A stretch of 64,000 nt of DNA from Bradyrhizobium sp. SRL28 (GTDB taxonomy: Bacteria; Pseudomonadota; Alphaproteobacteria; Rhizobiales; Xanthobacteraceae). The DNA is taken from the NCBI RefSeq assembly GCF_018596315.1, contig NZ_JAHEAG010000008.1:1-64000 (forward strand), written 5' to 3'. This document shows positions 16,817-25,994 of the stretch, one piece after another; position 1 is the first letter of the stretch, and every line of letters starts with the position of its first letter. The notes under the pieces were generated by a model. That model saw only the letters and a list, made by a program, of their open reading frames with translations. It made no database searches and was not told the origin of the DNA. Both the position numbers and the translations under genes were made by a program.

Positions 16817-18232
16817 ATGAAAATGAAGAAGTACCTGTTGGCCACCGCTCTCGTTGGCCTGGGATCCGCCCCTTCGATCGCCGCAGACCTCGCCGCCCGC
16901 CCTTACACCAAAGCTCCCGCACTGGCCGCCGTCTACGACTGGACCGGCTTTTACATCGGCGTCAACGCCGGCGTCGGGCTTGGCCGTGATCGCTTTCAGC
17001 ACGACTGGATCGGCGCAGGATCGCCCTATTCGTTCTACGTCTCGCCGCAGGGGGGCTTCGGCGGCGGCCAGGTCGGCTACAACTGGCAAACGGGTTCGGT
17101 GCTTGGACCCATCGTCTTCGGTGTCGAAGCTGATATTCAGGGTGCCGGCCTGAGCGATGATCGCACCAATTTTGCGATTCTCGGGGTCAATACAGCCTAT
17201 CGCCAGAAGCTCGACTGGTTCGGGACCGCGCGCGGGCGCATCGGCATCGCCAATGGTCCGGTGCTGAGCTATGTGACCGCCGGCTACGCGTTCGGAAACG
17301 TCAAGACCGATGTGACCCAGTCGGCACCGGGCCTCACCTCGACGTTCTCGACTGACCGCACGCAGGGCGGATGGGTGGTCGGCAGCGGCGTCGAAGCGGC
17401 GCTGGGCGGCAACTGGACCGGAAAGATCGAGTATCTCTATCTCAATCTCGGTAACAAGACCGACGCTTCCACGCTGTTTGCTGCGGCTCCGATCAACACC
17501 GAAATTCGCGAGAACATCTTTCGGGTCGGCCTGAATTATCGGATCGGCGGCAAGGCTTCTGCGCCGGTCGCCACTGCCAATTGGGCCGGTTTCTATCTCG
17601 GCGGCAATTTCGGATCCGGCACCGGGCGCGATCGCAGCTCCATGAGCATTCCGGGGGCGGCGGTGCTTGAGACGTTCAACCTAGCTCCTGACGGGATCAA
17701 TGGCGGCGTCCAGGCGGGTTACAACTGGCAGGCAGCCAGCTGGGTGGTTGGTCTGGAGGCCGATATTCAGGGCAGCACGCAGAAAGACAACAAGACTTGC
17801 GTGACCTTCTGTACCCCGGGTTTGGTTCTCGCGGCCTATGACGCCACGCTGCCGTGGTTCGGCACGGTGCGCGGGCGGCTGGGCTATTCGGTAGGCTCAA
17901 CCCTGTTCTATGCGACCGGCGGTCTCGCTTACGGCAGCATCAAGACCAAGATCGCCACGAACTCGTTCGTCGGCCCGGTGACGCAATCGTTCTCGAACAC
18001 CAATACCGGCTGGACCGCAGGTGCAGGCATCGAAACGCCCTTTACGCTGCTGGGATTGCTGGGCCCGAACTGGACCACCAAGACCGAGTATCTCTACGTC
18101 GACCTCGGCTCGACGTCGGACAGCTTCATCTTCGGTGTCGTTCCGGCGACGACAACCCGATCCGTGACCGAGCACGTCTTCCGCACCGGCATCAACTACC
18201 ACTTCAATTCGCCAGTTGTTGCGAAGTACTGA
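16817..18232 (+). CDS. Double-barrel outer-membrane protein (two Omp25-like domains in one chain)
   Basis: A 471-residue exported protein, about twice the usual barrel length. After a signal peptide (MKMKKYLLATALV, cleavage near SIAA) the mature chain starts ADLAARPYTKAP. Domain one runs from YDWTGFYIGVNAG (about 39) to FRVGLNYRIGGK (about 247). Domain two opens again with ANWAGFYLGGNFG (about 255) and closes with FRTGINYHFN and tail AKY at the end. Each half has its own QVGYNW or QAGYNW and WFGTxRGRxG motifs, so this is a tandem duplication of a whole barrel, not a larger single barrel. Only the first half follows a signal peptide. Confidence 0.85.
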   Translation: MKMKKYLLATALVGLGSAPSIAADLAARPYTKAPALAAVYDWTGFYIGVNAGVGLGRDRFQHDWIGAGSPYSFYVSPQGGFGGGQVGYNWQTGSVLGPIVFGVEADIQGAGLSDDRTNFAILGVNTAYRQKLDWFGTARGRIGIANGPVLSYVTAGYAFGNVKTDVTQSAPGLTSTFSTDRTQGGWVVGSGVEAALGGNWTGKIEYLYLNLGNKTDASTLFAAAPINTEIRENIFRVGLNYRIGGKASAPVATANWAGFYLGGNFGSGTGRDRSSMSIPGAAVLETFNLAPDGINGGVQAGYNWQAASWVVGLEADIQGSTQKDNKTCVTFCTPGLVLAAYDATLPWFGTVRGRLGYSVGSTLFYATGGLAYGSIKTKIATNSFVGPVTQSFSNTNTGWTAGAGIETPFTLLGLLGPNWTTKTEYLYVDLGSTSDSFIFGVVPATTTRSVTEHVFRTGINYHFNSPVVAKY

Positions 18233-18258
18233 GTGCTGCTTCAGAAGCGCCAACGAAA

Positions 18259-18284
18259 AACCCCGGGGCCGATGCCCCGGGGTT
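18259..18284. terminator. Bidirectional terminator between convergent genes
   Basis: Stem AACCCCGGGGC (18259-18269) and GCCCCGGGGTT (18274-18284) close a CGAT loop. On the minus strand it ends in five T and serves the MAPEG gene; on the plus strand it serves the double-barrel gene. Confidence 0.85.
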
Positions 18285-18314
18285 CTTGCTTTGGATTCGT
18301 GTACTGAGGTCGCC

Positions 18315-18713
18315 TCACACCACCTTGAAGATCGCCAGCGCCAGCACGGCTTGTGCGAGGAAGCCGACGGTGAAGGCCAGCGTGCGGAATACCGGCAGGC
18401 CGAGCGTGTAGACGATCAGATGGGCGACGCGGGCCCAGAAATACACGGCGCAGGCCATCACGGTCCATCTGTCGGAATAGTCGATGGCGTTGAGGATCAG
18501 GACCAGCGGCGCGAAGATGATCAGGTTTTCGATTGCGTTGTCATGCGCGAACATCAGCCGGTTGGCCCAGTCTGCGTGCGGCTTGTCGTTGCGCGAGGGG
18601 TTGGCCATGGCGCCGGAAAGGCCGCGTATCTGGCAGCGGTTGATGATGTAGGGAACCCACAACAGCCCGGTCAGAATCACGGTCAGAGTCAGCCAGAACA
18701 ATTCGCGCGTCAT
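18315..18713 (-). CDS. MAPEG family membrane protein
   Basis: A 132-residue protein with four predicted membrane helices. The pattern RELFWLTLTVILTGLLWVPY, then MANPSRNDKP, ANRLMFAHDNAIENL and ARVAHLIVYTLGLPVFRTL fits MAPEG proteins (microsomal glutathione S-transferase/eicosanoid enzyme family), in which the Asn-Glu and Arg-His residues bind glutathione. Bacterial members are of unknown or detoxification role. GAGGGGG lies before the ATG. It lies 70 bases downstream of phaC on the same strand. Confidence 0.85.
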   Translation of the reverse strand: MTRELFWLTLTVILTGLLWVPYIINRCQIRGLSGAMANPSRNDKPHADWANRLMFAHDNAIENLIIFAPLVLILNAIDYSDRWTVMACAVYFWARVAHLIVYTLGLPVFRTLAFTVGFLAQAVLALAIFKVV

Positions 18714-18783
18714 TGGTTCCCCCTCAAACGATTTCGAATCCCGGCACGGGATGCATGATTATACCCAACAACGCGAGTCGGCG

Positions 18784-20589
18784 CTACGCGCGGACCCGGA
18801 CGTAGCTGCCGGGCGCATCCTCGATCGGCGGCATCTCCTCGCAGCCGACCGCGCGCGCGGGCACCTGCTCGGCGTCCAGGCTCTCCAGCCATTGCCGCCA
18901 GTCGGGCCACCACGAGCCCTTGTGCTCGGTGGCATTCTTTAGCCAGTCGGCCAGCGTGACGTCCTTGATGTTGTCGTTGGTCCAGTACTGGTACTTGCCG
19001 CCGGCCGGCGGGTTGACCACGCCGGCGATGTGGCCGGAGCCGGACAGCACATATTTCACCGGGCCGCCGAAGAATTGCGAGCCGTAGAGCACTGAATCCG
19101 CCGGCGCGATGTGATCCTCTTTGGTCGCCAGATTGTAGACGGGCACCTTGACCTTCGACAGGTCGAGCAGCGTGTTGTCGAGCACCATGCTGCCGGTGGA
19201 GAGCCGGTTCTCCAGATAGCAGTTGCGCAGATAATAGGAATGGTTGGCCGCCGGCATCCGCGTGGCGTCGGAATTCCAGTGGAGCAGGTCGAAGGCGGAG
19301 GGCGCCTGTCCCTTCAGATAGTTGCTGACGACATAGGACCAGATCAGGTCGTTGGAGCGCAGCATGTTGAAGGCCATCGCCATCTTGCTGCCTTCGAGCA
19401 CACCGGCGGCGTGCATGTCGCGTTCGAGCGCCGTGATCTGGTCTTCATCGACGAAGACCAGGAGATCGCCGGCATGGGTGAAGTCGACCTGCGCCGCAAA
19501 GAACGTCGCTGACGTGACGCGCTGGCGCCGCTTCTCCGCGAGCCAGGCCAGCGTGGAGGCGAGCAGGGTGCCGCCGACGCAGTACCCGGCGGTGTGGACC
19601 TTCATCTCGCCCGTTACCTTTTCGATGATGTCCATCGCGGTGAGCGGGCCTTCCTTCATGTAGTCGTCGAAGGTTTTCTTGCCGAGTTCCTTGTCCGGAT
19701 TGACCCAGGAGATCACGAACACGGTGATGCCCTGGTCGACGCACCATTTGATGTAGGATTTTTCCGGCTTGAGATCGAGAATGTAGAACTTGTTGATCCA
19801 GGGCGGCACGATCAGCAGCGGCGTGCGCAGCACCGTCTCCGTGGTCGGCGTGTACTGGATCAGCTGCATCAGCTCGTTCTGGAAGATCACCTTGCCCGGC
19901 GTCGTCGCCATGTTGATTCCGACGACGAGGTTCGTCGGGTCGGATTGGCGGATGCGCAGGGAGCCGCGGCCGGCTTCGATGTCTTCGGCCAGCATCCTCA
20001 TGCCGCGCACGAGATTGTCGCCGTTCGATGCCAGCGTCTCGCGCAGCACTTCGGGGTTGGTGAGAATGAAATTCGACGGCGCGATCGCGTTGGTGATCTG
20101 CTGAACGTAGAACTCGGCCTTCTTGCGCGTGTGCGGATCGACGCCTTCGGCGTTCTTCACCAGTTCTTGCGCCCATTGCGCGGTGAGCAGATAGAGCTGC
20201 AGCACGAAATCGAAGAACTGGTTCGACTTCCACTCCGGATCCTTGAAACGCTTGTCGCGCGGCGACGGCTCGATCGCAGGCTTGGCCGCTTCGCCGGCCA
20301 TGCGGCGGGCGGCCTGGCCCCAGAGATCGAGATAGGCCTTGCCCATCCTGGTCTGCAGGTCTTCGGCGCGTTGCGTGTCCGTCAACCAGTATTCGGCCAC
20401 CTTGGTGAAGGTCTTGATGACCTCACCGATTTCGTTGGGCGGCTTGTCCTTCGGCTCTCCACCCTCGCGCGGCTTGAGATAGGCCGCGAGCGCCTGGCCG
20501 CTCGTCTCCATCGCCTTCGCGATGTTCATGGCGAAGGCTTCGGCGTTGAAGGTTTTCGCAGACTGCGTTTCGGAGTTGACGTCACTCAT
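18784..20589 (-). CDS. phaC: Class I poly(3-hydroxyalkanoate) synthase
   Basis: A 601-residue enzyme that joins 3-hydroxyacyl-CoA units into PHB on the surface of storage granules. An alpha/beta hydrolase core follows an N-terminal domain of about 200 residues. The lipase-like box is GYCVGGT with the catalytic Cys at about 337, as usual for PHA synthases in place of Ser. The catalytic Asp (ATKEDHIAP) and His (SGSGHIAGVVNPP) regions are present near the C-terminus. The length fits class I enzymes that act without PhaE or PhaR subunits. No phaA or phaB is nearby. Palindromic sites upstream (20661-20715) may bind a PHA regulator. Confidence 0.95.
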   Translation of the reverse strand: MSDVNSETQSAKTFNAEAFAMNIAKAMETSGQALAAYLKPREGGEPKDKPPNEIGEVIKTFTKVAEYWLTDTQRAEDLQTRMGKAYLDLWGQAARRMAGEAAKPAIEPSPRDKRFKDPEWKSNQFFDFVLQLYLLTAQWAQELVKNAEGVDPHTRKKAEFYVQQITNAIAPSNFILTNPEVLRETLASNGDNLVRGMRMLAEDIEAGRGSLRIRQSDPTNLVVGINMATTPGKVIFQNELMQLIQYTPTTETVLRTPLLIVPPWINKFYILDLKPEKSYIKWCVDQGITVFVISWVNPDKELGKKTFDDYMKEGPLTAMDIIEKVTGEMKVHTAGYCVGGTLLASTLAWLAEKRRQRVTSATFFAAQVDFTHAGDLLVFVDEDQITALERDMHAAGVLEGSKMAMAFNMLRSNDLIWSYVVSNYLKGQAPSAFDLLHWNSDATRMPAANHSYYLRNCYLENRLSTGSMVLDNTLLDLSKVKVPVYNLATKEDHIAPADSVLYGSQFFGGPVKYVLSGSGHIAGVVNPPAGGKYQYWTNDNIKDVTLADWLKNATEHKGSWWPDWRQWLESLDAEQVPARAVGCEEMPPIEDAPGSYVRVRA

Positions 20590-20660
20590 ATCAAGGACAC
20601 TATAGGTTCATTTCGCGTTCGTCACCGCGTCGATTGATGGCAAGAGGGTTGGGGTTAACC

Positions 20661-20715
20661 CTGTTGCACTGCGATAAAGTTTGTGTGTTCACACAAGTTG
20701 CACACATTGCGGCCG
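20661..20715. promoter_or_regulatory. Possible regulator site in the phaC / lipoprotein intergenic region
   Basis: A perfect inverted repeat TTGTGTG-TT-CACACAA lies at 20681-20696, flanked by TTGCACTGC (20664) and GTTGCACACATTGCGG (about 20697). Repressors of the PhaR type recognise TGC/GCA-containing repeats near pha genes in related bacteria. The match here is by eye only. The site is about 95 bases upstream of the phaC start. Confidence 0.35.
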
Positions 20716-20881
20716 CACCGATCACATTTGCTCTTTGGGCTTTAATCGTTTCGAGCGACAATGGTTTGAACGGTTCTAGCGAAATCAACGCCGCGGGACG
20801 ATTTGGCGTTGCAAGGCTCGTACCAGCGCATAGATCCATCGCGATGCAGGGGTGCGCAGGTAGTTGGGGATTTTTGGACGG

Positions 20882-21190
20882 ATGCCGGCTGATCGAACGA
20901 TAAGGCTGTGGTCGATTGCCGCGCTGGTCGCATCGGCATTGGCGCTCGGCGGCTGCTCGACCCAGATCGCGGATATGCCGGGCGTTGGCCTGCCGGTCGA
21001 CGCGCCCGAGCGTCCGAAGGAGGCCGGTGGCTATCTACCGGTTCATGACTTGCCGCCGGACCGCAACGAGGAGGCCATGAAGCCAGCCGAACTGGCTAAA
21101 ATCCAGTCGGAACTGACGGCCGCCCGCGACCGTCAGGCGACGGCTTCCACCCCGCCGGCTTCCACCTCGCCAAAGCCCGCCAAGAAGTAA
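20882..21190 (+). CDS. Small lipoprotein
   Basis: Starting at MPADRTIRLW the protein has 102 residues; another ATG in frame lies 18 bases upstream. A hydrophobic run ends in LALGGCS, a lipobox with the lipidated Cys near 25. The mature part is short, polar and Pro/Lys-rich, ending STSPKPAKK, with a helical AELAKIQSELTAARDRQ segment that could bind another protein. It is divergent from phaC. Small lipoproteins of this shape are frequent in rhizobia, and no role is known to me. Confidence 0.7.
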   Translation: MPADRTIRLWSIAALVASALALGGCSTQIADMPGVGLPVDAPERPKEAGGYLPVHDLPPDRNEEAMKPAELAKIQSELTAARDRQATASTPPASTSPKPAKK

Positions 21191-21205
21191 GAAGGCCGTC
21201 ATTTC

Positions 21206-21276
21206 GACGCGCTGTCCTGGCGCGAACCGGCCGCCCCCCGGATCAGGTCCGGAGCGGAGGTGCTTGAAAACGCCAT
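21206..21276. repeat. Diverged copy of the GACGCG...GAAAACGC intergenic element
   Basis: Starts GACGCGCTGTCCTGGCGCG, keeps the shared GCGAACCGG core and the CCGGATCA-GTCCGG hairpin also seen in the 52843 copy, and ends TGCTTGAAAACGCC. Compare 43467-43520 and 52843-52920. Confidence 0.6.
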
Positions 21277-21475
21277 AAAAACTGGCGCCGCCGGGCTCCC
21301 GTGGTAAAAGAACCCAATTCAACCGCATTGCGGGTCCAGAGCTCAGAGGATCTCGCGCCTGAATTCGCTCTAAATCCTTGATTGAGCGCGACTTCTGACC
21401 GAAACCCAATCCGGTTTCGATAGCCGCGAAGGTTCCGTCCGATTCTGTCCTGCCGGTTGTCGGAGCAAGGGTCCA

Positions 21476-22696
21476 ATGGAAGATTTTTATCGCATCCGTC
21501 GTCTGCCACCTTACGTATTCGAGAAGGTCAACCAGGCCAAGGCGGCCGCGCGGAATGCGGGGGCCGACATCATCGACATGGGCATGGGTAATCCGGACCT
21601 GCCGACGCCACCCCATGTGATCGAGAAGCTGAAGGAGACGCTGGGCAAACCGCGGACCGATCGCTACTCGGCCTCACGCGGCATCAACGGGCTGCGCAAG
21701 GCACAAGCCGCCTATTACGCGCGGCGGTTCGGCGTGAAGCTCAATCCGGACACCCAGGTCGTCGCCACGCTCGGTTCCAAGGAAGGTTTTGCCAACGTAG
21801 CCCAAGCGATCACCGCGCCCGGCGACGTCGTGCTGTGCCCCAATCCGAGCTACCCCATTCACGCCTTCGGCTTCCTGATGGCAGGCGGCGTGATCCGCTC
21901 GGTGCCTTCGGAACCGACGCCGCAGTTTTTCGAGGCCGTGGAACGCGCGATCATCCATTCGATCCCGAAGCCGATCGCGCTGATCGTCTGCTACCCCTCC
22001 AATCCGACCGCCTATGTCGCCGACCTCGATTTCTACCGGGATCTGGTGGCGTTCGCGAAGAAACACGAGATATTCATCCTGTCGGACCTGGCCTATGCCG
22101 AGGTCTATTTCGACGAAAATAGCCCGCCGCCCTCGGTGCTGCAGGTTCCCGGCGCGATCGACGTCACGGTCGAGTTCACCTCGATGTCGAAGACGTTCTC
22201 GATGGCGGGCTGGCGCATGGGTTTTGCCGTCGGCAACGAGCGGATCATCGCAGCCCTGGCGCGGGTGAAATCCTACCTCGACTACGGCGCGTTCACGCCG
22301 GTTCAAGTCGCCGCCACCGCCGCGCTGAACGGGCCGGACGATTGCATCAAGGAAATGCGCGATACCTACCGCAAGCGCCGCGACGCGCTGGTCGAATCGT
22401 TTGGCCGGGCGGGCTGGGAGATTCCGCCGCCGCAGGCCTCGATGTTCGCCTGGGCGCCGCTGCCCAAGACCTTCGAGAGCGTCGGCAGCATGCAGTTCGC
22501 AACCCTGATGGTGGAGAAGTCAGGCGTGGTGGTTTCGCCCGGCGTCGCCTTCGGCGAGCATGGCGAGGGCTATGTCCGCATCGCCATGGTGGAAAACGAG
22601 CAACGTATCCGCCAGGCCGCCCGCGGGGTGCGTCGCTTCCTTGAAAGCGGCATTGAAACGTTGCACAACGTAGTTCCTCTCGCCAACCGGCGCTAA
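21476..22696 (+). CDS. PLP-dependent aminotransferase (LL-DAP aminotransferase / AlaC-like)
   Basis: A 406-residue fold-type I aminotransferase. Seen: MGMGNPDLPTP near the N-terminus, SKEGF, NPSYPIH, the YPSNPT loop, DLAYAEVYF with the PLP-contacting Asp and Tyr, the Schiff-base Lys in SMSKTFSMAGWRMGF, and FVRIA-like VRIAMVENEQR with the substrate carboxylate Arg. The order and wording match enzymes annotated either as LL-diaminopimelate aminotransferase or as the alanine transaminase AlaC. Sequence alone does not separate them. The gene hom follows 27 bases later on the same strand, which supports a role in aspartate-family or branched amino acid synthesis. Confidence 0.87.
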   Translation: MEDFYRIRRLPPYVFEKVNQAKAAARNAGADIIDMGMGNPDLPTPPHVIEKLKETLGKPRTDRYSASRGINGLRKAQAAYYARRFGVKLNPDTQVVATLGSKEGFANVAQAITAPGDVVLCPNPSYPIHAFGFLMAGGVIRSVPSEPTPQFFEAVERAIIHSIPKPIALIVCYPSNPTAYVADLDFYRDLVAFAKKHEIFILSDLAYAEVYFDENSPPPSVLQVPGAIDVTVEFTSMSKTFSMAGWRMGFAVGNERIIAALARVKSYLDYGAFTPVQVAATAALNGPDDCIKEMRDTYRKRRDALVESFGRAGWEIPPPQASMFAWAPLPKTFESVGSMQFATLMVEKSGVVVSPGVAFGEHGEGYVRIAMVENEQRIRQAARGVRRFLESGIETLHNVVPLANRR

Positions 22697-22723
22697 TTCC
22701 TTCTATTGCAGGTTCTCTCATTC

Positions 22724-24043
22724 ATGGTCGCACCCCTGAGAGTGGGTATCGCGGGGCTCGGCACCGTTGGTGCCGAAGTCGTCCGCCTCATCGAAGAGCA
22801 GTCGCGGACGCTGTCCGAGCGCAGCGGGCGGGGTGTGCGCGTCGTTGCCGTCACCGCGCGCTCGAAGGCGAAAAAGCGCTCGCTGGACCTGCGCGGCATC
22901 GACTGGGCCAAAAGCCCGCTGGCGCTGGCCTCTGACCCCAACGTCGATTGCTTCGTCGAACTGATGGGCGGCTCCGGCGAGCCGGCGCTGTCGGCGATCG
23001 AGGCCGCGCTGAAATCCGGCAAGTCGGTGGTGACAGCCAACAAGGCGCTGATCGCCAAGCATGGCGTGCGGCTGGCAAAGGCGGCCGAAAAGCACGGCGG
23101 CGCGTTGAATTACGAGGCGGCGGTGGGCGCTGCCATTCCGGTCATCAAGACCCTTCGTGAGGGGCTTTCCGGCACCGGCGTCAACCGCGTCTACGGCATC
23201 CTCAACGGCACCTGCAATTACATCCTGACCCGGATGGAGCAGGAGGGTCTGTCGTTTGCCGAATGCCTCAAGGACGCGCAGCGGCTCGGCTATGCCGAGG
23301 CCAATCCGTCGTTCGACGTCGATGGCCACGACACCGCGCAGAAGCTGGCGATCCTGGCGAGCCTCGCCTTCGGCACCAAGGTGGCGCAGAGCGCGGTCTA
23401 TGTCGAAGGCATCTCCTCGATCGCGCCGGAAGATCTGCGTGCGGCCGAGGAACTCGGCTACCGCGTCAAACTGCTCGGCGTGGCGGTGCGGACCGCCAAG
23501 GGCATCGAGCAGCGGGTGCATCCGACCATGGTGCCGAAATCGTCCTCGATCGCGCAGGTGATGGGCGTCACCAATGCTGTCACCATCGACGGCGAAGGCA
23601 TCCCGCCGATCACGCTGGTAGGGCCGGGCGCCGGCGGTGCCGCGACGGCGTCTGCCGTGGTGGCCGATATCGCCGACGTCGCGCGCGGCATTCGCGCAAA
23701 GCCGTTCGGGCGACCGGTGGAGCGGCTGCGCGAAACCAGCAAGGCGCCGATGGAGCGCCACGAGGGCGGTTACTACATCCGCCTGATGGCGCGTGACCTC
23801 GCCGGCACCGCCGCCACTATCGCCACCCGCCTTGCCGAACAGAAGATTTCGCTGGAATCGATCGTGCAGCGCCATCCGGAAGGCGTCGATGCGAACGGCT
23901 CTGCGAAGAAAGCGTCACCAGTTCCGGTGATCCTGATTACCTACGCCACGTCAGAGGATGCGGTGTATCGTGCGCTCGAAGCCGTTCAGCGCGACAAGGT
24001 GATCAGTGGCCGGCCGCAGGTGATACGGATCGAGAAAAACTGA
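22724..24043 (+). CDS. hom: Homoserine dehydrogenase
   Basis: A 439-residue enzyme reducing aspartate semialdehyde to homoserine on the way to threonine, methionine and isoleucine. The N-terminal Rossmann motif GIAGLGTVG (8-16), TANKALIA, the central YEAAVGAAIPVI and GILNGTCNYILTRM, and the catalytic Asp/Glu/Lys region are all present. The C-terminal ~95 residues, from YYIRLMARDLAGTAATIA, form an ACT domain, usually the site of threonine feedback. The ATG at 22724 is preferred to a TTG 18 bases upstream. It lies just after an aminotransferase gene and before glpX. Confidence 0.94.
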   Translation: MVAPLRVGIAGLGTVGAEVVRLIEEQSRTLSERSGRGVRVVAVTARSKAKKRSLDLRGIDWAKSPLALASDPNVDCFVELMGGSGEPALSAIEAALKSGKSVVTANKALIAKHGVRLAKAAEKHGGALNYEAAVGAAIPVIKTLREGLSGTGVNRVYGILNGTCNYILTRMEQEGLSFAECLKDAQRLGYAEANPSFDVDGHDTAQKLAILASLAFGTKVAQSAVYVEGISSIAPEDLRAAEELGYRVKLLGVAVRTAKGIEQRVHPTMVPKSSSIAQVMGVTNAVTIDGEGIPPITLVGPGAGGAATASAVVADIADVARGIRAKPFGRPVERLRETSKAPMERHEGGYYIRLMARDLAGTAATIATRLAEQKISLESIVQRHPEGVDANGSAKKASPVPVILITYATSEDAVYRALEAVQRDKVISGRPQVIRIEKN

Positions 24044-24119
24044 CGCGGGATCCGAATGGATCGCGCGCCAAATTGATGGCGGACCGAGAGGCCCGTGCAG
24101 GTTTTAGAGGAGTAAGCCG

Positions 24120-25118
24120 ATGTCGACCCATATTTCCGTTCCGCCGCAATTGCTGCTCGAGCGCATCCTGACGCTCGAAATCGTGCGGGTGACGGAACGT
24201 GCCGCGGTTTCGGCCGCGCGGTTGCGCGGCCACGGCCAGGAGAAAGCGGCGGACCAGGCTGCCGTCGATGCGATGCGCCGCGAACTCAACAAGCTGCCGA
24301 TCGAAGGCACCATCGTGATCGGCGAGGGCGAGCGCGACGAGGCGCCGATGCTGTTCATCGGCGAGAAGGTCGGGCTGAACGCAGGTCCGCAGGTCGATAT
24401 CGCCGTCGACCCGCTGGAAGGCACCACGCTCTGCGCCAAGAACATGCCGGGCGCGATCGCGACCATGGCGATGGCCGATGGCGGCACGCTGTTGCATGCG
24501 CCCGACGTCTACATGGAGAAGCTCGCGGTCGGCCCGGGCTATAGCAAGGGCGTGGTCGAGCTCGACGCGTCGCCTGCCGACAATGTCCGTCGCCTGGCGA
24601 AAGCCAAGGGCGTCGAGCCTGCCGCGATCACGGTGCTGGTGCTCGATCGCCCGCGCCACGCCGATATCATCGCCGGCGTCCGCTCGACCGGCGCCGCGGT
24701 GCGGCTGATCACCGACGGCGACGTGGCGGGCGTGATCCATTGCGCCGATCCTGACAATACCGGCGTCGACATGTATATCGGCACCGGCGGCGCACCCGAG
24801 GGCGTGCTGGCCGCGGCGGCGCTGCGCTGCATCGGCGGCCAGATGCAGTGCCGGCTGATCCTCGACAGCGACGAGAAGCGGGAGCGCGCGCGCAAGATGG
24901 GCGTGATCGATCCGAAGATGATCTACGGCATCGAGGACATGGTGCGGGGCGACTGCCTGTTTGCGGCAACCGGCGTCACCACGGGCTCGCTGCTGTCGGG
25001 CGTCAAGTTCCGCAAGGACGTCATCGAGACCGAAACGGTGGTGATGCGCTCGGTCACCGGCACGGTGCGCTACATCAAGGCCGAGCACCGGCAGCTGGAT
25101 AAGTTTCACCTGGATTGA
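24120..25118 (+). CDS. glpX: Class II fructose-1,6-bisphosphatase
   Basis: A 332-residue phosphatase of gluconeogenesis and the Calvin cycle. The GlpX marks are clear: IGEGERDEAPMLFIGEKVG near 62-80, then IAVDPLEGTTLCA with the metal-binding Asp-Pro-Leu-Glu-Gly motif, the ADGG-bearing loop and DGDVAG near 200. Some relatives also act on sedoheptulose-1,7-bisphosphate. AGAGGAG lies 8 bases before ATG. The 76-base gap to hom makes co-transcription likely. A palindromic repeat follows the stop. Confidence 0.94.
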   Translation: MSTHISVPPQLLLERILTLEIVRVTERAAVSAARLRGHGQEKAADQAAVDAMRRELNKLPIEGTIVIGEGERDEAPMLFIGEKVGLNAGPQVDIAVDPLEGTTLCAKNMPGAIATMAMADGGTLLHAPDVYMEKLAVGPGYSKGVVELDASPADNVRRLAKAKGVEPAAITVLVLDRPRHADIIAGVRSTGAAVRLITDGDVAGVIHCADPDNTGVDMYIGTGGAPEGVLAAAALRCIGGQMQCRLILDSDEKRERARKMGVIDPKMIYGIEDMVRGDCLFAATGVTTGSLLSGVKFRKDVIETETVVMRSVTGTVRYIKAEHRQLDKFHLD

Positions 25119-25121
25119 GTT

Positions 25122-25240
25122 GTCATTCGCCGGTGCGCGATTGCGCACCTGAGGGCGCGAAGCGAACCCGGAATCCATTCATCGGCGGAGCTGGCGGCAA
25201 AATGGATTCCGGGCTCGCGCGTTGCGCGCCCCGGAATGAC
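25122..25240. repeat. Palindromic intergenic repeat (GTCATTC...GAATGAC)
   Basis: Outer ends GTCATTC (25122-25128) and GAATGAC (25234-25240) are inverted copies. Inside, CCCGGAATCCATT (25167-25179) pairs perfectly with AATGGATTCCGGG (25201-25213). It lies between glpX and the dehalogenase gene and resembles the element at 12858-12940. Confidence 0.75.
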
Positions 25241-25259
25241 AGAAGTGGGGAGGCGACCA

Positions 25260-25979
25260 ATGTCCGACGTGTCCGCGGTGAAGGCCCTGGTGTTCGACGT
25301 GTTCGGCACCGTCGTTGACTGGCGCACCAGCCTCATCAACGATTTCACCAAATGGTCGGAGACCTCGGGCATCCGGGCGGACTGGACCGCCTTGGTCGAT
25401 GGCTGGCGCGGCGTCTACATGGCCTCGATGGACGAGGTCCGAAAGCATCCCGAGCGTGGCTATCAGATCCTGGATACGCTGCACCGGCGGTCGCTGGAAA
25501 AACTGGTCGCCGATATGTCGATCCAGGGACTGAGCGACGTCGATCTACACTACCTGACGATGGGCTGGCACCGCCTGCATCCCTGGCCCGACAGCGTGCC
25601 CGGCCTGACTCGGTTGAAGAAGAAATACATCATCTCGCCGCTCTCCAACGGCAACGTCGCGTTGTTGACCAACATGGCGAAGTTCGCAGGTCTTCCGTGG
25701 GACCTCGTCATGTCGGCGGAATTGTTCGAGCACTACAAGCCCGATCCCGAAACCTATCTCGGCGCCGCCAAACTGCTTTGCCTGCCGCCGGAGCAGGTGA
25801 TGATGGTTGCTGCCCACAACGGCGACCTGAAGGCTGCGCAGCAGAACGGCCTCAAGACCGCCTTCGTCGCGCGTCCCACCGAATACGGCCCGCACCAGAA
25901 GTACGATTTCGAGGCCAAGGGCGACTGGGACATCGTCGCCAAGGATTTTGGCGGGATTGCCGACCGGCTGGGGTGCTAG
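25260..25979 (+). CDS. Haloacid dehalogenase, type II (HAD superfamily)
   Basis: A 239-residue HAD hydrolase. Motif I is VFDVFGTVVDW with the nucleophile Asp at 13. Motif II Ser and Asn lie in LSNGN, motif III Lys in HYKPDPETY, and the acidic pair region is VMMVAAHNGDLKAA. The FGTVVDW wording and length match L-2-haloacid dehalogenases, which release halide from short 2-haloacids by an Asp-ester. Many annotated members may act on other substrates. The ATG at 25260 has GGGGAGG 6 bases upstream; an earlier in-frame ATG lies inside the repeat. Confidence 0.85.
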   Translation: MSDVSAVKALVFDVFGTVVDWRTSLINDFTKWSETSGIRADWTALVDGWRGVYMASMDEVRKHPERGYQILDTLHRRSLEKLVADMSIQGLSDVDLHYLTMGWHRLHPWPDSVPGLTRLKKKYIISPLSNGNVALLTNMAKFAGLPWDLVMSAELFEHYKPDPETYLGAAKLLCLPPEQVMMVAAHNGDLKAAQQNGLKTAFVARPTEYGPHQKYDFEAKGDWDIVAKDFGGIADRLGC

Positions 25980-25994
25980 CGAAGACAAGCCACG

